From contig JADJWV010000002.1 of assembly GCA_016716185.1 (NCBI GenBank), forward strand, positions 1 through 64,000: DNA of 64,000 nt. The letters are read 5' to 3'. A program made the translations under genes and the position numbers. This document shows positions 54,739 through 64,000 of this stretch, piece after piece; position 1 is the first letter of the stretch, and each line of letters starts with the position of its first letter. The notes beneath the pieces were generated by a model that saw only the letters and a list, made by a program, of their open reading frames with translations, had not been told where the DNA came from and ran no database searches. The stretch comes from Saprospiraceae bacterium. Its GTDB lineage: Bacteria; Bacteroidota; Bacteroidia; Chitinophagales; Saprospiraceae.

Positions 54739-55674
54739 TCATTTTACTACGCGTTTAAACCATTCCAAAAATTCAATCTCGTCTACGATGGACCATGAAT
54801 GCGGATGGCGCTGTCCATTCGAGCGATAACCTGTTTTAAAAGATTGCATGAATTCAGCTCGGGTATTGCCCATGAGTACCAAACGATTGATGAGTTCAGC
54901 AGTTACTTCGTAATTTGAATTATGTACCGTTTGATTTCTGTTTTTGATTCGCCAGGCAATATCGACGTCGTGGTAAGTCCGGACCGCCATTTTTTTTAGC
55001 CAACGTTCGTTCTCACCGTATTCTTTATTCATACTAAAAGCTGTTAATTTCGAGTACAACTTGACATTTTCTCTGGGAATGCCGTATTCTTTTTTAATAT
55101 CTGCCATTGCTCGGACTGCTTCTTCGACTGCAATCTCAGAATAATTGTTTTCCGCAGTTTCTTCCAGTTGATCGTAAATTGTAAATATGTCAATGGGAGA
55201 ATCCACGGTAAATATCGCCTTCGGTTGAATAGGAAATTGTCCGGGAAATTCATTACATAATTCGACATACCTCAAAGCGATCATTCCTCCGGCTGAGTAG
55301 CCACCCAATACAAACGTATTTCTGGCTGGCTTATACCGGCTGTTTACATCAGTGAAAATTCGACTGAGTTTAGCCTGGATGATGGAGTCTGCATACAATT
55401 TGTTTCCGGCAGCAATAAAGATGGTCAGAATATTGTTTTCTTTTGCCAGCCGGTGGAGTCTTGTTTCTGGCGGACTATCTTCTGCACGTTGCCCGTAACC
55501 TGCAATTAAAACCAAAACGCCGTCAATTTTACCTGAGCGGGGTTCGACAGCAAGATAATAGCCACTGTAAAAATCTGATTCATCAAGCATAATCTTCTTC
55601 AGCCCTTGCCCTTGAACCCGATATCCTATAAAGTACAAAGCAGTGAAGCAAATAAGGAATTTAATGATTTGCAT
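54739..55674 (-). CDS. Secreted alpha/beta hydrolase
   Basis: The protein has 311 residues. A signal peptide (MQIIKFLICFTALYFIGYRV) precedes an alpha/beta-hydrolase fold with nucleophile elbow FVLGGYSAGGMIALRYVEL near residue 145 and acidic candidate IFTVDSPID. The catalytic histidine is likely in GYRSNGQRHPHSWSIVDE near the end. It resembles esterase-like proteins of unknown substrate. Confidence 0.8.
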   Translation of the reverse strand: MQIIKFLICFTALYFIGYRVQGQGLKKIMLDESDFYSGYYLAVEPRSGKIDGVLVLIAGYGQRAEDSPPETRLHRLAKENNILTIFIAAGNKLYADSIIQAKLSRIFTDVNSRYKPARNTFVLGGYSAGGMIALRYVELCNEFPGQFPIQPKAIFTVDSPIDIFTIYDQLEETAENNYSEIAVEEAVRAMADIKKEYGIPRENVKLYSKLTAFSMNKEYGENERWLKKMAVRTYHDVDIAWRIKNRNQTVHNSNYEVTAELINRLVLMGNTRAEFMQSFKTGYRSNGQRHPHSWSIVDEIEFLEWFKRVVK

Positions 55675-55957
55675 TCATGGGATAGTTAAGGTGTACATTT
55701 ATTCAATTAAACTTATTTTCTTTTCAAGTATTTTACCAAAATATATAATTAACATAAGAGGAATTAATGATTTTGAATCAGAATGAGTAACACAAAAATT
55801 TAAATTTAATATGTATAGAATTATTAAAGTCAAACGCTTTGATGCACCTTCTTCAATGAATAAACCATGAATCCACTTGAGATATTTTACTTTTCAACTT
55901 TCAGTTTAAGATTTTCGAGACCTTCGAATTCTACTCCCAAGCCATGATCCATAGGCC

Positions 55958-56509
55958 TTACGCCTTCAGCCTTAATCCTTCACCCTCATTTAATTCTTCC
56001 AACCTATCCAGCCATCCATCCAACAGTTCGAAATCGAAGATGCCTGTCTGACTTTCAGAACCGGGATGGATCACAAATCCGCAAATCGCATCGTGCACCG
56101 GTGGATGCTCATGGAGATCCGATTCTAAAAAAACATTTTCTTCGTCTGAAAGTGGCAACGCAACAACATTGTTAATGTGATACAGCACGGAATCCTTATT
56201 TGGACTTTCAGAATTTCCGGTATCGTCAATTGTCGAACTTCCTTCATAAAAGATGCTTTCCCAGGCATGGCAGTAGCCATCGAGATTTTCAAAGACTGTT
56301 CGGTCCTCCGGATGTTTGCAAATTCCAATCAACTTTGGTCCCTCGAGCCATTCCCGAAATTGCCCGATGAGCTGTTGCGTCTTTCCGGATTGCTCAGCGT
56401 CCAGTTCAATACCGATAAAATCCACTTCGCGGGCAGCGAGATAACGGCCGATGGTAAGGTCCCTGACCGGATACGCAAAAACTTTATATCGTCTCGACAG
56501 ATTCATCAA
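55958..56509 (-). CDS. TrpF-like TIM-barrel protein, unknown
   Basis: The protein has 183 residues. The N-terminal pattern VRDLTIGRYLAAREVDFIGI is reminiscent of phosphoribosylanthranilate isomerase-like barrels (xxDxxxAAxxGxDFIGxxF), but the catalytic cysteine of TrpF is absent and the remainder is divergent. The role is unknown. Its start overlaps the 3' end of rnhB by 26 bp, so it is likely co-transcribed. Confidence 0.45.
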   Translation of the reverse strand: MMNLSRRYKVFAYPVRDLTIGRYLAAREVDFIGIELDAEQSGKTQQLIGQFREWLEGPKLIGICKHPEDRTVFENLDGYCHAWESIFYEGSSTIDDTGNSESPNKDSVLYHINNVVALPLSDEENVFLESDLHEHPPVHDAICGFVIHPGSESQTGIFDFELLDGWLDRLEELNEGEGLRLKA

Positions 56510-57110
56510 ATAAATTTAGTTGTGCATGCTTAAAAGTAAAGCTCTTGCGGTGAAAATCACTCAATCCGAATTGAACGATGGCTTTCCGATGCAATTCGGT
56601 TGGATATCCTTTGTTTTGATTCCAGCCATAAACAGGAAATAGATGGTGTATGCTTTCCATATAAGCATCCCTGTGGGTCTTGGCTAAAATGGATGCGGCA
56701 GCGATACTCTGAAACCGGGCATCGCCCTTTACGAAGCATTGTTGTTCGAGAGGGAGTCCCGGAATATTCATATGCCCGTCGACCAGGACAAATACCGGAG
56801 TTTGGCTGAGTCTTAACACAGCCTGAGCCATAGCACTCAAAGAAGCCTTCAAAATATTGATGCGGTCTATTTCTCCGGCATCCATGGCCACAACAGCCCA
56901 ACATGCGGCCTTTTCTTCAATTTCTTTCCGGAGTTTTTGGCGTGCGGTTTTACTTAATTTTTTGCTGTCGTTTAATCCGTCAATGGGGTGCTCGGGGTCC
57001 AGCATTACCGCTGCCGCATAAACCGGCCCGGCCAAACAGCCTCTCCCCGCTTCATCGCATCCGGCTTCATATAAAATATTTTTATAATATGTTAGCAATT
57101 TCGGCGCCAA
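56484..57110 (-). CDS. rnhB: Ribonuclease HII
   Basis: The protein has 208 residues. The RNase H fold with YEAGCDEAGRGCLAGPVYAA near residue 15 gives the Asp-Glu pair; VFVLVDGHMNIPG supplies the next Asp and SILAKTHRDAYM the last. It removes single ribonucleotides and RNA primers from DNA. Its length is typical. Confidence 0.95.
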   Translation of the reverse strand: MAPKLLTYYKNILYEAGCDEAGRGCLAGPVYAAAVMLDPEHPIDGLNDSKKLSKTARQKLRKEIEEKAACWAVVAMDAGEIDRINILKASLSAMAQAVLRLSQTPVFVLVDGHMNIPGLPLEQQCFVKGDARFQSIAAASILAKTHRDAYMESIHHLFPVYGWNQNKGYPTELHRKAIVQFGLSDFHRKSFTFKHAQLNLFDESVETI

Positions 57111-57127
57111 TTTTGCTTATTATTTTA

Positions 57128-57135
57128 TAGTTTTG
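57128..57135 (+). promoter_or_regulatory. TAnnTTTG-type -7 box
   Basis: TAGTTTTG fits the Bacteroidota -7 consensus, 22 bp upstream of the M14 gene start. No well-spaced -33 TTTG was seen. Confidence 0.35.
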
Positions 57136-57156
57136 CACGTCGCAAAGTAAGAAAAT

Positions 57157-59487
57157 ATGCGTTGTTGGTTAATCCCTGTCCTGATCCTGTTTTTTATTGA
57201 TTTTAATTCTCCTGCAGCCCAAACCAAGTGGCAGGCTGCTACGGTTTTACTCGAAGGTAAACCCTTAAGCACTCTTCTGGCTACAGGAGTTGCTTTTGAT
57301 CACGGTCACTACCACCCGGGCGAATCGTTTAGCGGCGATTTTACCGAACAGGAACTTGAAAAAATCCGTCAGGCAGGTTTCCGGATTGAAAAAAAGCATT
57401 ACCACAGCCTGCAATCGCGCAATGCTCCCAATCAGTGTGGGGATCCGGAAGAAAAAGAACCGGAATACATCCTGCCTACGAATTATCCATATGGCTCTAT
57501 GAACGGGTATCCAACCCTCCGCGAAATTTACGAATCACTCGAACTGATGGAGGCTCTTTATCCCAATCTCATAACCGTCCGTCAAATCATAGGCGATTTC
57601 AGGACGTTTGAAGGAAACAGGATTTATTACGTTAAAATTTCCGACAATCCTTATATGGACGAAGCGGAACCCGAAGTCCTGTACACGGCCCTGCACCATG
57701 CCCGTGAACCGGCCGGAATGAGCCAGATGCTCTATTTCATGTGGTATTTGCTCGAAAATTACAACCGCGATGCGTCTGTGAGAACGCTGGTCAACGAACG
57801 CGAGCTGTTTTTTATACCTTGCGTGAATCCCGATGGTTATCTGTACAACGAAGAAACAGAACCAACTGGTGGGGGGTTCTGGAGAAAAAATCGAAATCCC
57901 AATCTCGACGATATAGGTACCGACCTCAACCGGAACTATGGTTATGGTTGGGCTTACAACAACTCGGGCTCGAGCCCTTCAGGTACCTCCGATGTTTTCA
58001 GGGGCGATGTTGCTTTTTCTGAGGTAGAAACACAGGCCGTCAAGTTTTTCTGCGAAAATCGGGATATTTCTATAGCTTTAAATTACCACAGTCACGGCAA
58101 TCTGCTCATCATTCCCTGGGGTTACCTCAACCAGCCTACTGAAGATTCACTGCTCTATTACGAGATGGCAAAGGACATGACGCGGTACAATAAATTTCAG
58201 GTAGGCACTTCCAACGAAACACTTAATTATTCGGTAAATGGTGTATCCGATGACTGGATGTATGGAGAGCGCAGTTCAAAAAAGAAAATATTAGCGTTCA
58301 CGCCTGAAGTGGGTTACGCATTCTGGCCTAACAGAATAGATATATATGCCATCAATCATTCGGCGCAATACATGAATTTCATGGCAGCCTGGAATGCCGG
58401 TAGCGCAGCACATGTACACGAAACCAGTTCTGTTTCCGTATCTGGAGATACCGCCTATTTGCAACTGGAAGTCAGTCGCACCGGGATCCAACAAAACACC
58501 ATCACTTTGGAATTGACGGCTTCAATTCCGGAGATCACATTTTTAGAAAACGATATTCAATTTCAAATCGGACCTGGCGAAACGATCAAAAAGCAAATCG
58601 CTTACGTTTTTAGTTCAAAACCCAAAAAAGGAGATTCAATCGATTTTCAGGTTAGACTGACCACCGGTTCTTTTACTGAATCCATTTCCAAAAAGAAAAT
58701 TTATATCGGCAATTCAAATTGGTCTGAAAATTTTGAAGATTTAAACCGCTGGTACCATAGAGGCGATCAGGGTTGGTTGCTTACTACCGAAACTTTCTAC
58801 ACGGCTCCATATTCGCTGACGGATAGTCCGAATGCGCCGATGGATCCCAATATTCTAAAAATCCAGCAATACACAAATACCATTGATCTATCCAATGCCA
58901 ATTATGCTTTTCTGAGATTTAAAGGGAAATGGCAAATGGATAATGAAACTGATTTTGCTCAGATCAAAGTATCCGACAATGGTCAGCATTTTGAAGCTTT
59001 ATGCGGTTATTATACCGTCAATGGAACTTTGTCACAGGCATTCGACGAACCCGTATATTGCGGCGTTCAAAATGATTGGGTAACAGAATGGATCGATCTG
59101 AGTGCCTATCTTGGAAAACAAATCCAGTTGCAATGTTATATGTCCTCCGGTCAGAATCTCGACCTCAACGATGGAATTTATCTGGATGATTTCGAAATTT
59201 ATACGGACATCGCAACAAAAGGAGAAGAGCTTGAAGGAAATTGGAATTCTATGATTTACCCACAGCCAAACCGGGGTATATTTACTTTACAAATCGACAG
59301 CGATTTGGATTTAGCGACCACTAAATTTATCATGACAGGTAATTCCGGAATCAGTACAGAACTGCATCCCACTTCAGATAAAGCTCAATTAAGATTTCAA
59401 ATTTCTGATTTCAATGCTGGAATCTATATTTTGTCTGTAATCCCAAAGAAAGGTGTGCCCAGGCAGCACAAGATCGTAATACACTGA
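57157..59487 (+). CDS. Secreted M14 zinc carboxypeptidase with T9SS domain
   Basis: The protein has 776 residues. It starts with signal peptide MRCWLIPVLILFFIDFNSP. Peptidase M14 residues are visible: LHHAREPAGMSQMLYFMW near residue 172 (HxxE), NYHSHGNLLIIPWG near residue 310 (zinc His) and FTPEVGYAFWP near residue 382 (catalytic Glu). Beta domains follow (MAM-like YAFLRFKGKWQMD and ending AYLGKQIQLQCYMSSG), then a T9SS domain with MIYPQPNRGIFTLQID. It is an exported surface peptidase. Confidence 0.9.
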   Translation: MRCWLIPVLILFFIDFNSPAAQTKWQAATVLLEGKPLSTLLATGVAFDHGHYHPGESFSGDFTEQELEKIRQAGFRIEKKHYHSLQSRNAPNQCGDPEEKEPEYILPTNYPYGSMNGYPTLREIYESLELMEALYPNLITVRQIIGDFRTFEGNRIYYVKISDNPYMDEAEPEVLYTALHHAREPAGMSQMLYFMWYLLENYNRDASVRTLVNERELFFIPCVNPDGYLYNEETEPTGGGFWRKNRNPNLDDIGTDLNRNYGYGWAYNNSGSSPSGTSDVFRGDVAFSEVETQAVKFFCENRDISIALNYHSHGNLLIIPWGYLNQPTEDSLLYYEMAKDMTRYNKFQVGTSNETLNYSVNGVSDDWMYGERSSKKKILAFTPEVGYAFWPNRIDIYAINHSAQYMNFMAAWNAGSAAHVHETSSVSVSGDTAYLQLEVSRTGIQQNTITLELTASIPEITFLENDIQFQIGPGETIKKQIAYVFSSKPKKGDSIDFQVRLTTGSFTESISKKKIYIGNSNWSENFEDLNRWYHRGDQGWLLTTETFYTAPYSLTDSPNAPMDPNILKIQQYTNTIDLSNANYAFLRFKGKWQMDNETDFAQIKVSDNGQHFEALCGYYTVNGTLSQAFDEPVYCGVQNDWVTEWIDLSAYLGKQIQLQCYMSSGQNLDLNDGIYLDDFEIYTDIATKGEELEGNWNSMIYPQPNRGIFTLQIDSDLDLATTKFIMTGNSGISTELHPTSDKAQLRFQISDFNAGIYILSVIPKKGVPRQHKIVIH

Positions 59488-59488
59488 T

Positions 59489-61015
59489 ATGGATTTAAGT
59501 TTTTTAAATAGGCTTCAGCTGCTTTCTGATAATCACGGCAGCTGGTGTGGCTCTGCTTCATTTCCTTCTACAGAACAAATCGCTTCCCGTTCGCCTGTAA
59601 ATGGTCTGCTCATCGGCAAGGTTGGAGTGACCGGAAGAGAACATTACGACGAAATTGTTCAACAAGCCATTCAGGCACAAAAAATCTGGCAGTCAGTTCC
59701 TGCTCCCAAAAGAGGAGAGATTGTCCGGCAATTTGGCGATGCCTTAAGTCATTATAAAAATGAACTGGGGCAACTGGTTTCCTATGAAATGGGAAAAAGT
59801 CTTCAGGAGGGTCTCGGGGAAGTCCAGGAGATGATCGACATCTGTTATTTTGCAACGGGACTTTCAAGGCAGCTATATGGATTGAGTATGCACTCAGAAA
59901 GGCCTAAACATCGCATGTACGAGCAATGGCATCCCCTGGGTTTGGTAGGCGTGATTTCAGCTTTTAATTTTCCGGTTGCAGTATGGTCCTGGAATGCCGC
60001 ACTGGCCTGGGTGTGTGGTAATGCGGTGATCTGGAAGCCTTCCGAAAAAACACCGCTCTGCAGCATAGCCTGCCAAAACATTATTCAACAGGTATTTGCA
60101 CAAAACGGCGTTCCCGACGGAATTTCTTGTATCGTCAATGGAGATTATCGGGTTGGAGAATATTTAAGCGAGGATTCGAGAATTCCATTGGTTTCTGCTA
60201 CCGGTTCTGTCCGTATGGGCAAAATTGTAGGGAAAGCGGTTGCATCCCGGCTGGGTAAAAGCATACTCGAACTTGGAGGCAACAATGCCATCATTGTTTG
60301 TCCAAGTGCAGATTTGAAAATGGTATTGACAGCAGCCGTATTCGGTGCCGTAGGGACAGCCGGACAGCGATGTACAACAACCAGAAGATTGATAGTACAC
60401 GAAAGTATTTATAGCACGGTAAGACAAAAACTGATCGAAGCTTATTCACAGTTGAAAATCGGAAATCCTCTCCAAACTGAAAATCACATGGGGCCATTGA
60501 TCGACGAACAGGCCGTTGAAAATTACCTCAATACTTTGAAAGAAATTGAACTGCAGGGAGGAAAATTCGCAGTACCCGGGGAAGTGCTTACCGATCCCGA
60601 ATACATCAGCAAGTGTTATGTAAGGCCTTGTATTGCAGAGATCGATCACCAGGCGAGTATCGTTCACCACGAAACCTTTGCTCCCATCTTATACCTGATC
60701 CCTTATCGCACACTCGATGAAGCCATAGCCATCCAAAACGAAGTTCCTCAGGGGCTTTCTTCCTCGATCATGACGCAAAATCTTCAGGAAGCCGAATACT
60801 TTTTATCGCAATTGGGATCCGACTGCGGCATTGCCAATGTCAACATCGGCACCAGCGGAGCGGAGATCGGTGGTGCGTTTGGGGGCGAAAAAGAAACCGG
60901 TGGAGGACGCGAAAGCGGTTCCGATGCCTGGAAAGCATACATGCGCAGACAAACCAATACCATCAACTATTCATCGGATCTGCCTTTGGCACAAGGCATT
61001 CAATTCAACTTATAA
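59489..61015 (+). CDS. Aldehyde dehydrogenase, ALDH7-like
   Basis: The protein has 508 residues. The catalytic Cys lies in GTAGQRCTTTRRLIV near residue 300 and the general-base Glu in LELGGNNAIIV. The oxyanion Asn sits in ISAFNFPVAVWSWN near residue 160. Overall similarity to ALDH7A1/alpha-aminoadipic-semialdehyde dehydrogenase suggests a role in lysine breakdown or aldehyde detoxification, using NAD. It starts 2 bp after the M14 gene stop, so they share a transcript. Confidence 0.9.
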   Translation: MDLSFLNRLQLLSDNHGSWCGSASFPSTEQIASRSPVNGLLIGKVGVTGREHYDEIVQQAIQAQKIWQSVPAPKRGEIVRQFGDALSHYKNELGQLVSYEMGKSLQEGLGEVQEMIDICYFATGLSRQLYGLSMHSERPKHRMYEQWHPLGLVGVISAFNFPVAVWSWNAALAWVCGNAVIWKPSEKTPLCSIACQNIIQQVFAQNGVPDGISCIVNGDYRVGEYLSEDSRIPLVSATGSVRMGKIVGKAVASRLGKSILELGGNNAIIVCPSADLKMVLTAAVFGAVGTAGQRCTTTRRLIVHESIYSTVRQKLIEAYSQLKIGNPLQTENHMGPLIDEQAVENYLNTLKEIELQGGKFAVPGEVLTDPEYISKCYVRPCIAEIDHQASIVHHETFAPILYLIPYRTLDEAIAIQNEVPQGLSSSIMTQNLQEAEYFLSQLGSDCGIANVNIGTSGAEIGGAFGGEKETGGGRESGSDAWKAYMRRQTNTINYSSDLPLAQGIQFNL

Positions 61016-61140
61016 ACTAACAGTTGTTAGTAAATTTTTAAAATGATGTCTGAATTTAAAAAATCTTTATTTAAATATTTACAAAAATATTTATAGAATT
61101 ATGTAAAAAAATGTATTTTTGGTGAAATCTTGGACTGTAA

Positions 61141-61356
61141 ATGAATGAAATTATTTTTTTAATTGAAGAATCTTTGGAAGGTGGATATGAAGCTCGTGCT
61201 TTAGGGTATTCAATTTTTACACAAGCTGAGTCCATTGAAGATTTACATGAAAAAGTCAGGGATGCAATCCAATGCCATTTTGAAAATGGAGATACTCCTT
61301 CAATTATCCGGTTGCATTACGTAAAGGAAGAAATATTGTCCTATGAAGTTACCTAG
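61141..61356 (+). CDS. HicB-like antitoxin
   Basis: The protein has 71 residues: MNEIIFLIEESLEGGYEARA, LGYSIFTQAESIEDLHEKVR and DAIQCHF. This is the short HicB-like form usually paired with HicA in Bacteroidota and Cyanobacteria. It overlaps the toxin start by 14 bp. Confidence 0.75.
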   Translation: MNEIIFLIEESLEGGYEARALGYSIFTQAESIEDLHEKVRDAIQCHFENGDTPSIIRLHYVKEEILSYEVT

Positions 61357-61582
61357 GGATATATCTGCTGAAGACCTGATTAGACTTTTAAGGAAATTAG
61401 GCTACGAAATAACAAGACAGACCGGAAGCCATATCAGACTAAGTTGTAACCTCGAAAATTTCCAGTATCACATAACGATTCCAAATCATGACCCTATTAA
61501 AATAGGAACGTTAAATTCTATTTTGAATACAATTTCAGTTCAAATGAATGTAAGCAAGGAGAAATTAATCGAGATGCTTTAA
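61343..61582 (+). CDS. HicA-like toxin
   Basis: The protein has 79 residues. It shows the dsRBD-like HicA fold: DISAEDLIRLLRKLGYEITR, the catalytic QTGSHIRLS near residue 28, then HITIPNHDPIKIGTLNSIL. It is uninterrupted, unlike the cassette-borne copies. As an mRNA interferase it should be held in check by the upstream HicB-like protein. Confidence 0.85.
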   Translation: MKLPRDISAEDLIRLLRKLGYEITRQTGSHIRLSCNLENFQYHITIPNHDPIKIGTLNSILNTISVQMNVSKEKLIEML

Positions 61583-61754
61583 ATTTTTTAATTTATTCCT
61601 TGATTTCTTGAAATTTTGTATAAAAATGGGTTAAAATATAAAGTGTAAAATATGCCCACTTTGAATACAGATAATATATCTTCAATTTGATCAGTAATTC
61701 ATCCTAATTAAGGCTTCAATAAAATAGATGATCCCACCTTAAACAAGCTAAACT

Positions 61755-61762
61755 TACCTTTG
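61755..61762 (+). promoter_or_regulatory. TAnnTTTG-type -7 box
   Basis: TACCTTTG matches the Bacteroidota -7 consensus and overlaps the first in-frame ATG of the TPR gene. That favours the later start at 61790. The -33 element is weak. Confidence 0.5.
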
Positions 61763-61789
61763 TTAGCGTTAAATAACAGATTCAGCAAC

Positions 61790-63586
61790 ATGAAATATCT
61801 TGTACTCCCATTACTTTTCCTGATTTCAGCCATCCAGGCTCAGGATCCGCGCCTGGCTCAGGAATATTTCAACAATGGCGAATTTGAAAAAGCTGCATCC
61901 CTCTATCAGGAAATGTTGAAGAAAAATCCGGCAAATCCGGGTTTTTTCGAAAAATATTTCGAATGCATTCTTGCCCTTAAAAAATATGACGATGCTGAAG
62001 AAATTCTGAATAAGGAAATCCGTAAACGGCCCAAAGAAGCCTTACTTCATGTTTTCTATGGCAATTTGTGGACCTATAAAAATGAAGTCAAAAAAGCCGA
62101 GCAACAATACCTTTTAGCTGTAGAAAAAACGCCATCAGATGTAATGGGTGTACATAAATTGGGCAATGCTTTGATTCAGCTCACGCGTTATGATCTGGCC
62201 ATTCAGGTTTATGAAAAAGGGGAAAAGAATATCAAACCGCAAACGAGGTTCACCTACAACCTGGCCGATCTGTACAGAAGGAAAGGCGATTATTCTAAAA
62301 TGATCCTGTATTACCTGAACGGGGTTGAGGAAAAAACGGTTCAACTCATCAATGTCCAAAGCATCATTGTGGCGTATTTCTCTGAGGAAGAATACCGCGA
62401 ACTTCAGGCTCAACTATACGAACGCATCGAAGCTAAACCAGAAATTCCGGAATTTTCAGAATTGCTCATGTGGTCTTATGTTCAGTTGAAAGATTACCAG
62501 GGAGCCATGCAACAAGCCAAGGCGCTGGACCGGCAGTTCAACGAAAATGGAAATCGGGTTTTTCAATTGGCCATGACAGCCTACCTCGATAACGATTATC
62601 ATACCGCAATTTCAGGTTTCTCTTACGTTCGCGACAAAGGGCCTTCGAATTCATTTTACCATGAATCTTACAGACAACTTTTGGTTTCACGGCGCAATTT
62701 GATCGTCGAAAAAAAGGACTATTCAAACACTGACCTGATTCAATTGGAATCCGATTATCAAAAATATCTGGCGGATTTTGGAAGGAATTATTTGTCTGCT
62801 CCTCTGATCATTGAATTTGCCGAACTGGAAGCCAGATATCTGGGAAAAGTAAGGGAAGCCATCATGCTCCTGGAAGATTTGATTAAACTCAGTTATGTCG
62901 ATAATCATATCAAATCCAAAGCCAAACTCAATCTGGCAGATTATTATTTAATCATTGGAGAAAGATGGGAAGCAACCTTATTGTATTCTCAGGTGGATAA
63001 AGATTTTACTGAAGATGAACTCGGAGAAATGGCACGTTTTAAAAATGCACGGCTCTCCTATTTTGCAGGCGACTTTCAATGGGCGCAGGAACAATTTGAC
63101 ATTTTAAAAAATGCAACCAGCAGACTGATCTCAAACGATGCAATCGATCTCTCGGTTTTTATTCTCGACAATCTGAACCAGGACTCAACAGGTGAAATAC
63201 TTTTGAAATACGCTTCAGCAGAATTAAAATTATTCCAGAATCAGTACGATTCGGCACTGTGGATACTCGACAACATCTCGTTTACGGATCCTGAAGTAGT
63301 TTTCCTGGAAGACGACGTGTGGTATCTCCAGGCTAAAATTTATCAGCAGCAGCAACGTCTGGATGAAGCCATTGAAAAATATCAGAAGATCCTCGATAAA
63401 CATCCGGAAGAGATCAGAGCCGACAATGCCTTATGGGAAATGGCTAAAATATACGATCAGCATTTAAATAACACAGCTAAAGCCATGGAGCTCTACGAAA
63501 AATTGTTTATTGATTTTAGCAACAGCGTACAGGCCGTGGAAGCCAGAAAACGATACAGACAACTCAGAGGCGATAAACTTCAATAA
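61790..63586 (+). CDS. TPR-repeat secreted protein
   Basis: The protein has 598 residues from the chosen start MKYLVLPLLFLISAIQAQ, a signal peptide; an ATG at 61760 lies within a promoter-like box. The mature protein is nearly all TPR: YFNNGEFEKAASLYQEMLKK, YDLAIQVYEKGEKN, EEAKWQ-like units to LDEAIEKYQKILDKHPEEI and AMELYEKLFIDF near the end. It is probably a periplasmic or outer-membrane scaffold, as for the BamD/gliding TPR proteins. The partner is unknown. Confidence 0.8.
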   Translation: MKYLVLPLLFLISAIQAQDPRLAQEYFNNGEFEKAASLYQEMLKKNPANPGFFEKYFECILALKKYDDAEEILNKEIRKRPKEALLHVFYGNLWTYKNEVKKAEQQYLLAVEKTPSDVMGVHKLGNALIQLTRYDLAIQVYEKGEKNIKPQTRFTYNLADLYRRKGDYSKMILYYLNGVEEKTVQLINVQSIIVAYFSEEEYRELQAQLYERIEAKPEIPEFSELLMWSYVQLKDYQGAMQQAKALDRQFNENGNRVFQLAMTAYLDNDYHTAISGFSYVRDKGPSNSFYHESYRQLLVSRRNLIVEKKDYSNTDLIQLESDYQKYLADFGRNYLSAPLIIEFAELEARYLGKVREAIMLLEDLIKLSYVDNHIKSKAKLNLADYYLIIGERWEATLLYSQVDKDFTEDELGEMARFKNARLSYFAGDFQWAQEQFDILKNATSRLISNDAIDLSVFILDNLNQDSTGEILLKYASAELKLFQNQYDSALWILDNISFTDPEVVFLEDDVWYLQAKIYQQQQRLDEAIEKYQKILDKHPEEIRADNALWEMAKIYDQHLNNTAKAMELYEKLFIDFSNSVQAVEARKRYRQLRGDKLQ

Positions 63587-63599
63587 ATTGCTACTGAGC

Positions 63600-64000
63600 T
63601 TAAGGGGGGGGGGAAAATTTGGGGGGGGGGTGGGTAGGGAGGAATTTTTTTTTTTTTAAAAAAAAAAAAATTTTTTTTTTTGTTTGGGAAGAGGGAAAAA
63701 ATTTGGGGGGTCTTTTTTTTTTTTTGGGGGAAAAAAAAAAAAAAATAATATATATTTGGGGGGGGGGGGTTGGTGTTTCCCCCCCCCCCTGTGTGGGGGG
63801 GGGGGGCGGCCGCGGGGGGGGGGGTGTGGGTTGGGTCTCGAAAAAAAAAAAAAAAAAAAAAGGTGGGGGGGGGGGGGAGGTTTATTTTTTGTTTTTTTTT
63901 TTGTGTTTTTTTTTTTTTTTTTTTTTTTGGGGGGGTTTTTTCCCCCATTAAGGGGGGGGGGAACCGGGGGGGGGGGGGGGGGGGGGGGGGGGTTTTTGGG
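63600..64000. other. Low-complexity homopolymer tail, probable artefact
   Basis: The last 400 bases consist almost only of runs of G, T, A and C 5-27 bases long. No gene, repeat unit or organism-like composition is present. The start is abrupt after AGCTTAAGG. It is best treated as sequencing or assembly noise. Confidence 0.85.

Noticed and set aside
63580..63951. Frames of about 110-122 residues in the terminal region
   Set aside because: They are poly-Lys/Phe/Gly/Pro translations of homopolymers.

Overview
The window looks like a Bacteroidota chromosome fragment, most likely from the Saprospiria/Chitinophagia side. Several secreted proteins end in type IX secretion (Por) sorting domains. 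Other typical content includes an SprB-like lipoprotein, DUF4386/DUF6326 membrane proteins, A+T-rich intergenic DNA without Shine-Dalgarno sequences, and a few TAnnTTTG-type -7 boxes. The taxon is inference; no rRNA or tRNA gene was seen.

Positions 1-30.7 kb are an accessory region that I read as an integron cassette array transcribed on the minus strand, from high to low coordinates. About 17 boundaries carry attC-like sites (imperfect palindromes opening with AAC and closing with GTT on the plus strand). For most cassettes the inverse core at one end is complementary to the core at the other end of the same cassette, which is the hallmark of integron cassettes. From the recombinase end the array holds: an unknown lipoprotein; an AAA ATPase plus DUF4276-like pair (putative phage defence) whose neighbouring attC is split by an IS1182-type element; hicBA; a TPR/metalloprotease; a PH-like protein; a five-gene operon hsdR-hsdM-hsdS-NYN nuclease-NACHT NTPase; a twice-occurring membrane-anchored protein; lipoproteins; an AraC regulator with DinB and AHSA1 proteins; a serine hydrolase; small membrane proteins; an aldo/keto reductase; a broken hicBA; and a broken VOC gene. 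At the attI end (29.55-30.65 kb) sits a tyrosine recombinase. It lacks the roughly 40-residue insertion that defines IntI and points in the same direction as the cassettes.

From 31 kb to 63.6 kb the content is ordinary chromosome: dodecin, thrS, a SMUG2-like glycosylase, lipoproteins, DUF1003, htpG, T9SS cargo, a BNR/sortilin-like protein, a GT39 glycosyltransferase, a Ca/Na antiporter, a PDZ-T9SS protein next to a BlaR1/BlaI-type pair, a LpxL-like acyltransferase, a deacetylase, RDD and DUF1801 proteins, an alpha/beta hydrolase, rnhB, a secreted M14 carboxypeptidase, an ALDH7-like dehydrogenase, a chromosomal hicBA-like pair and a large TPR protein. Intergenic DNA here carries repeats: a 58-bp element with 12-bp terminal inverted repeats (four copies), an 82-bp tandem repeat, and many 7-8-bp tandem runs.

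Data quality limits the reading. thrS, htpG, the BNR gene and the aldo/keto reductase each carry one apparent one-base indel in or next to a homopolymer run, and the last ~400 bases are homopolymer noise. Frameshifts, especially in the first 1.2 kb, may be sequencing errors rather than pseudogenes.
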